NCBI RefSeq assembly: GCF_017654505.1
Contig: NC_054536.1
Location: 35,112,970-35,176,969 of the forward strand
Origin: Polyodon spathula
Taxonomy: Eukaryota; Chordata; Actinopteri; Acipenseriformes; Polyodontidae
Length of the DNA: 64,000 nucleotides
Direction: 5' to 3'
Under the pieces are notes generated by a model. That model was not told the origin of the DNA, ran no database searches, and saw only the letters and a program-made list of their open reading frames with translations. The stretch's first letter is position 1. The number at the start of each line of letters is the position of its first letter. A program made the translations under genes and the position numbers. Positions 1-64,000 of this stretch are shown here, piece by piece.

Positions 1-1112
1 GAAGCAGCTCCTGCTCCTCTACCCCTGATGGTGATGGAGGCAGAGGCAGCTCCAGCTCCTCTCCTCATGATGGCGGGGGAAGTGATACCAGCAGGCATCC
101 GTCCTCTGCTGGTGGAAAGGGACCCAGCAGACATTCACCCTCTGCTGGTGGATGGGGACCCAGCAGGCATTCACCCTGGCAAAGGAGGTGGGAGCGTTGT
201 GTAGTCTATTCTTGTTACAGGGGACTGATGTGGCTCTCTCTCTATTGCAAGGGACTGGTGAGGCTCTCCCTCACTTACAGGAGACTGGTGCAGCTCTCCC
301 TCACTTGCAGGGAACAGCAGAGCTTCTCCCTGTCACTCTGGAGACAGTGGTGGGACCTCTCCCTCTGGCGCTGGAGATGGCTACTCTCTCTCTGGCTCTG
401 GAGGCGAAACCAGCAGGCATTCTTCCTCTGCTGGTGAAGATGGGAGCTGCAAGTAGTCTACCTTCAGCCCAATGAGGGTGCAGGTAGGCGTGGCTCCTCC
501 CACTTGAAATACAACCTGCTGGGGCAGTCCCATATTTGCATCCAAGTAGTTGATCACCACAGCTGCTGGGTTCACAAAGGGCACTGGGTAGTAGTGTTGT
601 TGCCAGCATTCCCAATGTTCCCCATCTCTGGCCCACAGCAGGTCAACAACCTGTGGGAGGTGCTCCCCGTTCCACTCCAGGTCCGACACCCAGTCCAGCA
701 TCTCCTCAGAGGATGGGAAAGGCTTTGTCCCCTCCCTCTTGGTCTGTGGATGCTCCGGGACCTCTCTCTTGGGCTGTGGACGTTCAGTCTCCTGCTCCTC
801 AGGCTGTGGAGGTGAAATCAGTACAGACTCCTCCCTCTTGGGCTGTAAACGCACAGACTCCTCCCTTTTTGGCTATGGAGCTGGCATTCGCTTCCCCTTT
901 TTTCTGTGGGCTGGTCTCGGGTCCTTCGGGTGAAGCCACTACTCTGCATCATCTACCTCTCCCCGATCGAGGGCCTTCAAAAAGAGAGGGTCTTCATAGG
1001 GGCATACATCCCGGAGGTGCCCATACTCCATGCAGAAGGTGCACCATGGAGCCCCTCCTTCCTTCAACTCCTCCTGGCGATTACGCCATAGCTGCCTTTC
1101 TTCCTCCCATCC
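1..1112 (-). pseudogene. Gag-like region of an LTR element, with CCHC zinc knuckle near its start
   Basis: Read on the minus strand from the LTR at 1205. The first frame (from Met at 1112) carries GWEEERQLWRNRQEELKEGG, then a zinc knuckle C-X2-C-X4-H-X4-C (CTFCMEYGHLRDVC, 999-1040), and stops near 939. A second frame (854-381) is acidic and proline-rich with repeated PQPKRE-like units and EEMLDWVSDLEW. At 81-180, and again near 409, 36-nt units with ACCCAGCAGGCATTCACCCT lie in tandem. A knuckle this close to the N-terminus is not the usual Gag layout, so this may be a non-autonomous element's own gene. It is frameshifted and runs off the left edge. Confidence 0.6.
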
Positions 1113-1189
1113 CATTTTTTTTTTTTTTTCCGAAATGAATTTTTCACCTGAAGTATCCCTGGTCTGACTCTTGGATCCCCTGTTGTCTC

Positions 1190-1760
1190 GGTTCTGACAC
1201 CATATGTAACAGGATGGCGTGTATGGTGACGTCAGACCCGGAAGAAACATTCAGTACTGCCAGGTAAAATGTGAATTGCGCTGTTGCACAGTTTAATCAA
1301 TAAACAGAAAATAAAAGGTTGCAAGACAAACAAAACACAGGACACAGCACTGGTAGCCAAAACAAAGAGATGAAACTAAATGGACTAACACTAAACAAAC
1401 AGTGGACTAACAGACAAACAAACATGGTGAGAGAAGACAGTGGACTAACAGACAAACAAACATGGTGAGTCAAGACAGTTCTAACTACGTTATTTTACTT
1501 TGTTTACTCTCCTTCTCCACAACCATTCTCCACTCACCGAACACACAACCCCAAGTGAGTAAAAACATGCTGCTTTTATGCAGCTGTACCGAGACTTGAT
1601 TGCTAATCAGTCAATCAATTGGAGTCTCAGTACAACTGCACGTGAATTAATAAAGTGCAATTCCCTGTGCTCACATATTACTTTTTACTTGCACGTGAAG
1701 TGCTGTGCAATCCTTGTGCCTAAATACAAATATACATTTTAAACAACTCGTGTTCCACAC
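1190..1760 (-). repeat. 5' LTR and primer-binding site of the left LTR element
   Basis: On the + strand the LTR runs from TGTAACAGGATGG (1205) to GTTCCACA (about 1760), so on the minus strand it starts TGTGGAAC and ends TGTTACA. A primer-binding-like TGGTGTCAGAACC lies on the minus strand at 1202-1190, two bases inside. AATAAACAG and AATAAAAGG lie on the + strand near 1298-1316. The outer end is placed where piggyBac homology starts, so it is approximate. Confidence 0.65.
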
Positions 1761-1762
1761 AC

Positions 1763-2263
1763 CCATTTATATCCCATGTACCAATGACTATACACCAACA
1801 TTAACACACAACACGTAACATATAACATAAATAAGTAGCCGAGGGTCAGAGCACTTTGCCACAGGTTCAATCTGAGAGTCCTTCCCTGTGTACACTCTGA
1901 ACCGATATGTGGACCCAGTGTAGCTCTCACAGTCTGCACAGTTTGATCCCATAACAGGCACGCTTTATGGGAATCTACTGCTTAAAGAGAATCCTCCCCT
2001 TGAACAGCTGGAGGGACTCATCCACAGATATATTTATGCTTCAGATGGTCTAGAAGTGGTTGTCATTTGAAGAGCCTGTCAAACTGAGGATGGTCCCTTG
2101 GGATAGATTTAGCATTGTCATTGAAATGTAAAAGCCTTAACAGTGACTGGAATTTGTCCCCAGCTCTTCCCTGAGGGGAAAAGTGGAGCAGAATGGATTA
2201 GGTTGGTGGACCAAAATAAATCAATTCTAGGTTTATTTCCTATTCCCGTTAGAAGAGATAAGC
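1763..2263 (-). pseudogene. Inverted fragment of a piggyBac transposase
   Basis: Reverse-complement match to 3434-3912 over about 490 bp with moderate divergence and small gaps. Minus-strand reading gives decayed piggyBac segments (PRIDLFWSTNLIHSAPLFPS, TVQTVRATLGP). With 3434-3912 it forms a large inverted repeat. Confidence 0.8.
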
Positions 2264-2404
2264 CGTTGGTACCGCTGGACTTTCTCCGCCAACGCAGTGT
2301 ACCACTCCTCTCGTCGTCTCTCCTCAGCCTCATGTCTGCTGTCTAGCACCTCCAGCAATGCTGAAAGTGCTGTGTGATCCATAATGCCATATTCTGACAC
2401 CACG
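2264..2404 (-). pseudogene. N-terminal Gag fragment of SCAN-gypsy family
   Basis: Minus-strand MDHTALSALLEVLDSRHEAE then RRREEWYTAL resembles the N-terminus of the Gag at 43116-43700 (MDVNALSMLLHALDKKREAA then ERNREEKYT). It follows TGGTGTCAGAA (2402-2392), the same primer-binding-like stretch. Confidence 0.7.
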
Positions 2405-2850
2405 TGTGGCAAAGTGGTTAATAGTGTGCAGGTGCAGGTGATTAACGAACAGGCAGACAATTGTTATTCAGGTGTAAAGGTTTGTTTTCATTTCTTTTAT
2501 GTCCAGTGCCTGGCAGCAAAACAAACAATAAATAATAATGCAGGTAACTAATACAACAATGTGTATTACTTACATTATAATAATACTCCCGTTATTGTAC
2601 ATCCCAAAATAATACTCCCATTATTGTATCCCCACATTAAATACAAAACACATACACAAATCCATTTAGTGTGTGAATTAGTGCTTGTGGTACAAATACA
2701 ATTTACTGTGATATGAGTACAGTGCTGTTCCGGGTTTGTGCTGGCCTCTCGCGACAGCCCTGGAAGGTGTTAGCTGTCTAGTGAATACAATCAAACAAAT
2801 AGACAGAACAAAACAAACACTCACAATCATTCACAAAACACAGGTGCTTA
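2405..2850 (-). repeat. LTR of SCAN-gypsy family, truncated
   Basis: Starts TGTGGCAAAGTGGTTAATAG (+ strand view) and keeps the GTTCCGGGTTTGTGCTGGCC and GGTGTTAGCTGTCTAGT parts that match the complement of 11290-11365. The outer end is lost in an ATT-rich stretch before 2938, so the boundary is approximate. Confidence 0.7.
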
Positions 2851-3039
2851 CGGGTCAATTTAATTTTATTATTATTATTTATTTTTAATTTTATTATTGC
2901 ATTTTTGTATTTTTAATTTTGTACTGGGCAGTTGAGGTTATTTTGGGAAGTAAATGGCAAGAAGATGGCGTCGTGCAAAGGCTGTTGCTAACCTCCCAAT
3001 GGAGTGATTTTGTGCCAGGTAACTGGCAGTAAATATAAA

Positions 3040-4540
3040 CCAAGTGGCACTTCCTCCAGTGAGGAGAACACCAGTCGTCAGGAAGAGGAGCCTATAGAAA
3101 CTGAACCTGAGCCCTGCCTGAACCCAGTACAGAAGATGGACCTGAACCAAGGGGTGTAGATTTCAGCCATTCTACCACTGGACCCCCCCAACATCTTGAT
3201 AGCTGCAAATATCCCCTTTTTCTGGCACACCAGGTACCAGTGTGGACACAACTGGGTTTACCCCAATTAACTTCTTCCAGCTGTTCATCAATGATGACGT
3301 TTATGAATATATGGTGACCCAAATCAATTTGTATGATCAACAATATCTGGCTCAGCATGGGAACAACCTGGGGCCACATTGTAGGTGTGCAAGTGGGTCC
3401 TCACAAATGTTATTTAAATGATAAAGTTATGGAGCTTATCTCTTCTAATGGAAATAGGAGATAAACCTAGAATTGATTTATTTTGCTCCACAAACCTAAT
3501 CCCTTCTGCTCCACTTTTCCCCTCCAGAAAGAGCGGGGACAAATGACAGTTACTGTTAAGGCTTTTACATTTCAATGACAATACTAAAGCTATCCCAAGG
3601 GACCATTTTCAGTTTGACAGGCTCTTCAAATGACAGCCACTTCTAGACCATCTGAAGCATAAATATATCTGTGGATGAGTCCCTCCAGCTGTTCTCTTTA
3701 AGCAGTAGATTTCCATAAAGTGTGCCTGTTATGGGATCAAACTGTACAGACTGTGAGAGCTACACTGGGTCCACTCATCGGTTCAGAGTGTACACAGGGA
3801 AGGACTCTTAGATTGAACCTGTGGCAAAGTGCTCTGACCCTCGGCTACTTATTTATGTTATATGTTACGTGTTGTGTGTTAATGTTGGTGTATAGTCATT
3901 GGTACATGGGATATTTGTACCACCTGGCTACCCCCCATGCAAAATTGCATGGGAGCTTGTCTTTCCCCTTCAGAATCTCGGCTACCATATGTATGTAGAT
4001 AACTGACACAGGGATCCCTCGGTTTAGGGCATTATACACATCAGATACCATGCCTTGTGGTAAACTAAAACCCAACAGGGATTTCCACATCAATTTGTAA
4101 CCAACAAACAGAGATGTGGAGAGATCAGCACTTTGTATTGTGAGGAACTGCTGGCAGTTAAATACACTGCCAAAAAAGATGTGCACCTCCTCATCGCCAT
4201 CCACGATGAGGTCACTGTAGCACTTCCAGTGTGAGGTCAGGACACACAAACAAACAAGCCCAAGTGTGTCCTGGACTACAATAAATACATGGGAGGCGTG
4301 GATAGGTCAGACCAGATGCTGGAGCCACACAATGCTGCAAGGAAGACCATGGCATAGTACAAGAAGCTTGACATGTACATGGTCCAGATTTCAAACGCCT
4401 ATGTGGTGTACCTAAGTACGGCACCAGAGAATCAGCTCGCATTTCTGGAATTTCAGACCTCTGTGATCTCCAGCCTTGTGTTTGATGCACAAGAAGTGTT
4501 CTCCACTCTGTCCATCATTCCAGGCCTCTGTTTTAAAAGG
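3040..4540 (+). pseudogene. piggyBac transposase pseudogene
   Basis: piggyBac transposases cut and paste DNA at TTAA. Translating + strand frames in order gives an acidic N-terminal part, GFTPINFFQLFINDDVYEYM (3253-3312), QLLLRLLHFNDNTKAIPRDH (from about 3546), ACYGIKLYRL (3725-3760), GYHMYVDN (about 3980), LLAVKYTAKKDVHLLIAIHD (4150-4210) and YNKYMGGVDRSDQM (4275-4320). The last is the classic (Y/D)N..M.GVD..DQ motif. Several frameshifts and stops, so no product. No TTAA-flanked terminal repeats identified. An inverted fragment of the same gene lies at 1763-2263. Confidence 0.88.
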
Positions 4541-4612
4541 TAGAATTCTGGGTAGCAAACCATTCAAAGGAGATGTTATGTTACCCATTTCTAAAATCCG
4601 TATTTAGTGCAA

Positions 4613-5749
<1,137 letters not shown>

Positions 5750-5910
5750 TTTCCCTTGTCTTATCATCCTGCTCCATATCTCCCAGCAGTGGCGATTTGC
5801 GTTTCGGTCTGTGTGTGATGCCAGGAGGGGCTCAATGTTTTATGTGCAGCGTTGAGCATATGTGGTTAGACTGAGGGTGTGTGATTCTTCCGGCTGCTCA
5901 TTCTCGCGAG
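5750..5910 (+). promoter_or_regulatory. Probable CARMIL1 promoter and non-coding first exon
   Basis: A less AT-rich stretch carries an ETS/GABP-type CTTCCGG box (5887-5893) and TCTCGCGAG (5902-5910), the palindromic motif of many TATA-less housekeeping promoters. The second box runs directly into a consensus splice donor, GAG/GTGAGC, at 5911. No TATA box is seen nearby. Inference: transcription starts at or upstream of these boxes and a short untranslated exon ends at 5910. The alternative is one unspliced 5' UTR reaching the ATG. Transcript data would decide. Confidence 0.5.
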
Positions 5911-6171
5911 GTGAGCCTTGTTTTTTAAGTGGCTTTTCCCTTCCGTTTCTATTGCTCAATCTATCAAATCTCTTGTATATCCGTAGAGAACCAAAATAAA
6001 GGGTGATGCGCTGATTCAAGTATAAATTCGTTATAGCGACACTGAGGTAGACGGCAGAGACTTAGACATGTAACTGAACAAATACAACCGCACCTGCAAT
6101 ACACGAACCAGAATATTTTATTAAACTTTTTTTTTCCCATTTCAATTTTTTTTTTTATTATTATTACACAG
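5911..6171 (+). other. Probable 5' UTR intron of CARMIL1
   Basis: It starts with GTGAGC and ends with a long pyrimidine tract (about 6127-6157) and ACACAG at 6171, only 18 nt before the ATG at 6190. Donor and acceptor are both strong, so the 5' UTR is probably spliced here. Length 261 nt. Confidence 0.5.
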
Positions 6172-6189
6172 CAGCTACAAATAGCAAAC

Positions 6190-61238
<55,049 letters not shown>

Positions 61239-62280
61239 GTGAGTTCATGTATTGTAGGAAAAATTGACATTTCACATTTCGTACTTCAAGTAACATACAC
61301 ACAGTCATAAATTATAAGATCAAACTTAATTTGCTTTAATCAACCTACAGTATACCTGTAATCACATCACACAGTGCAAGGGAGATTGTGCCTGATTAAA
61401 AGATCAGCTGTGATTGTTTTATTCTTCTCATGGATGAAATTAAATCCTATAGGGGGTCCCTCTAGTGGCTCACCTGGTAAAAACACAGTCGCAAGGTGTG
61501 CAGGTTAAAATACACACATTTTTCGCAATAACAGGCAACAACCTTCACACCCATTTTACTAACTTTCGTAACTTATTATCTTAAATATCACCCTCAATCG
61601 AGACTCCCAACATCTCGAGGTAAACCTTTTGAGAGCATTCTTGCAAAGCATTAACATTAGTATATTTGTGTGTGTCTTGCAGCAGATTCTCTGATTCCCC
61701 TCTGTAAAAATGCGCAGGTGCCTGCGAATCTACTACAGTCAGCACTGGGAGATCCGTTACCCAGATACACGTCGGTCGCGTTTTATCGCCCTTGTATTAA
61801 AAATAAAATCAGTCCTTATACATACATGTAACAAATTAATGCGCTTACCTGTCACACGTGATTTCTGACTCCGTCACCAGTTTTCTGATACAAGCCATCT
61901 CTTCACTGTTACAATTTATTTCAATATCTGTCACAGCCAGCGATTTTTTTTTCTCTCTCTGCATGCCAAATCAGTCTGTGCAGTTACACAGCGCTTCCTC
62001 CAGTTTTACATGACGAAAATACAGTCAATACAAAGTGAAGAGACAAGCTGCAGTAATGTAACAGTTAATTATTAAACAGTTTTAGATACTGTGCTGTATT
62101 TTTTTTTTTTAATCTGTGATTTTACATGTTTTTGTGCATTTTCATTTGCAAGTGAACTGTGACATTAGGGTCTTATTGAGCACTATATTTTCAAATGCCT
62201 GTAAAATCAGCACCATTGCATGAAAACTCACAAAACTTTAGACCATAGTAGAGGACTGTGGAAAGTTGTGCCAACCCGAA
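61239..62280. other. Intron 20, left part
   Basis: No further exon. A phrase GGTCCCTCTAGTGGCTCACC with GGTAAAAACACAGTCGCAAG (61456-61496) resembles the head of a tRNA-derived SINE, but no B box or tail follows. Confidence 0.5.
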
Positions 62281-62973
62281 AATGAAGGTCATAGGTCATG
62301 TGGTTCGGTGGCGATATTGGATTTTTCAAGAATTTTGAACAATTTAAGAGTCTTCTCCGAAACCGCTTATGGTAGAGATGTGAAACTTGGGAGCTTTTAA
62401 ACTGGAGCTTTTAAACCCAAAGGCAATTTTTGCAGACACAAAGCCAGCTGTGACTGAGCTGCCTGGTATTTTTTATGTCTGCGTTGGAATAGCAGTGGAG
62501 AAATTTGTCATCCTGCAAATTCACTGAAAAGGAAAACGTGGGATGTTTCTGGATTGAGGTGCATTGATGCAGTTGGCAATCGCTGTGTTGAAGAAATGGC
62601 ATTTGGTGCGATCAGGATGTTGATCCTTCCAATTTCCAATGCGCTCATAGAGAGAGTGTTCACTTACATGTCATTTCTTAAAGCTAGTTTTACATTTTAA
62701 CTTAAGGAGAGGTCAAAGGTCGCAGGCAAGGTCATTTTTGGATAGAGTACATATGGTTTCCTATATGTGTTCCAAAATAACCATGACCCTGTCTGCACTT
62801 GTTATAAGCCGGTTTTGCATTTGACTTTAAGGGGAGGTCAAAGGTCAAGGTAATTTTTCATTAGAGCATATATGGGTTCCTATATGTGTTCCGTAGTAAC
62901 CGTTAACCTATTTGCACTCTGTAAGGAGTTATAAGCTAGTTTTACATTTGATAGAAGATTTTGAAATGCATCA
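62280..62973. repeat. Dispersed DR1-motif repeat, copy 2, left part
   Basis: Two units of about 125 bp (about 62690-62815 and 62816-62945) match block B at 14010-14285, with GGAGAGGTCAAAGGTC, ATATGTGTTCC and GTTATAAGC. Perfect DR1 motifs lie at 62286-62298 and 62835-62847, and one with a single mismatch at 62710-62722. No reading frame preserved. Confidence 0.7.
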
Positions 62974-63703
62974 GGCAGTGTGGTAAAGTGGTTTGCAGTG
63001 CACAGGTATAGTGATTATGTGATTATGAAACAAAAGACAGACAACAAAGTTCATGGTCCAAACAATAAATTTATTTATAATCCCGGTCTGGCGACCGAAT
63101 AGAATAATCCCAGTCCATACACAGCAATGTGTATTGAACTGATCCAAAACAACGGGTTACAGTCCCAAAAGAATATACACAGTTTGAAAGAATAAACACA
63201 GTAGAACACACACAAGACACACACACACAATCACAAGTCCAGAGTGAGTGCTAACATGCTTATGATGAAATACAATTTGTTCATGCACAGTTGTGTAGTG
63301 TTGTCTGGGTTTAGTGCTGTCCTTTAGCAAACAGTACAATTAGACTTGACAATCAAACAAAACACTCATTGTTAATTCACAGTTCTCCTTGGTTCAAGTT
63401 AACCTTAACAAATGGAACAGATCACCTAGCCAAGTTCCCTTTTGTACTGTCAGTCAATCTCCCTTGGTTATCAAGTGCAACCGTTTCTCCTCCAATCTGC
63501 ACTTATCACACCGCTTCCCTTCTGGAACGATGACTCGATGTACCAAGGCCCCGCCCCCTTTCTAGATGGCTGACTTCCACCTTTCCCTGGGAACGAATTG
63601 TCAGGCCATCCAGTCCGGTGCACTCTGTTCCTTTTACACAGCGCCCTCACAGGTCGGGGGCGGGGGAGATTTATAACCAAGATTCTTTCTGTGTCACAGG
63701 CAG
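62974..63703 (-). mobile_element. Solo LTR of SCAN-gypsy family with perfect GGCAG duplication
   Basis: The LTR spans 62979-63698, starts TGTGGTAAAGTGG and ends TGTGTCACA (+ strand view). Exact GGCAG repeats flank it (62974-62978 and 63699-63703). 720 bp, same family as 10916-11628 but opposite orientation. It lies inside the DR1-motif repeat, so it is younger than that repeat here. Confidence 0.93.
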
Positions 63704-64000
63704 CCGTATTGATTTATGTGCAAACACCATTTTTGACAAAGTCAATTATATTGACACAGGGATGATGCTTCATCAACTTTGGAGTTAATCAAATAAACTG
63801 TTTTTCAATAGAAGCGGTTTTAAATTTAAGAAGAAAATGTAGGTCTGGCAGCCATCTTGTTTTTCAAAAGTACACCATTTTGCCCTATTTGAATTCCATT
63901 GTTAGTTAGTTTATTAAACCGTTTTCAAACAGAAGCAGTTTGATGTTTGGGGCATGTTTCAGCGAATTTGGTAGCAGCAATTTTAATATCAAAATAAATC
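63704..64000. repeat. Dispersed DR1-motif repeat, block A copy
   Basis: 63775-64000 matches 13575-13830 (CAAATAAACTGTTTTTCAA, GCAGCCATCTTGTTTTTC, AGAAGCAGTTTGATGTTTGG). Runs off the window. Confidence 0.75.

Noticed and set aside
61456..61540. SINE beginning near GTGGCTCACCTGGTAAAA
   Set aside because: Only the head-like phrase is present; no B box, tail or target duplication.

Overview
The window is vertebrate nuclear DNA: split genes with GT-AG introns, high AT content, many microsatellites and mixed transposon remnants. The only protein-coding gene I can support is the 5' two fifths of CARMIL1 (LRRC16A, capping protein regulator and myosin 1 linker 1) on the + strand. Twenty coding exons between 6190 and 61238 join in phase to 544 codons, covering the non-canonical PH domain, the linker and most of the leucine-rich repeat domain. 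The gene runs off the right edge, so the dimerisation, capping-protein-binding and proline-rich parts lie outside. Multi-kilobase introns, DIRS1-like and SCAN-type gypsy elements, a CORE-SINE and Tc1/pogo, piggyBac, hAT and Harbinger-like remnants suggest a non-teleost ray-finned fish such as a sturgeon, paddlefish, gar or bowfin; that is inference.

Layout. 1-4540 is an intergenic nest of broken elements: a minus-strand LTR element with an unusual CCHC reading frame, a piggyBac transposase pseudogene with an inverted partial copy of itself, and a fragment of a SCAN-type gypsy element between them. After a long TA tract (4617-4719) comes a probable TATA-less promoter with a CTTCCGG box and a TCTCGCGAG box ending in a splice donor (5887-5911), then a good acceptor at 6171 just before the ATG at 6190. 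The intron between them would lie in the 5' UTR.

The introns carry the rest. Intron 2 holds two solo LTRs and a repeat carrying nuclear-receptor DR1 motifs. Intron 4 holds a degenerate DIRS1 tyrosine-recombinase retrotransposon of about 3.7 kb. Intron 6 holds a CORE-SINE, an exon-like block in phase with CARMIL1 and followed by a poly(A) signal, a hAT/CGGBP1-like pseudogene and a pogo-like MITE. Intron 9 holds a non-LTR reverse transcriptase remnant. Intron 12 holds an internally deleted gypsy element with a SCAN-domain Gag and a perfect 5-bp target duplication. Intron 13 holds a 77/77 perfect inverted repeat, a 132-bp hairpin and a DNA transposon. Introns 15 and 18 hold a Harbinger-like element and a snap-back repeat. 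Intron 20 holds further DR1 repeats and a solo LTR with a perfect target duplication.

The most useful leads are the in-frame tandem acceptors of exon 13 (a 16-residue optional insert in an LRR), the candidate alternative terminal exon in intron 6, the near-perfect hairpins in intron 13 and the DR1 motifs spread by one repeat family. I found no operon-like or defence-like system.
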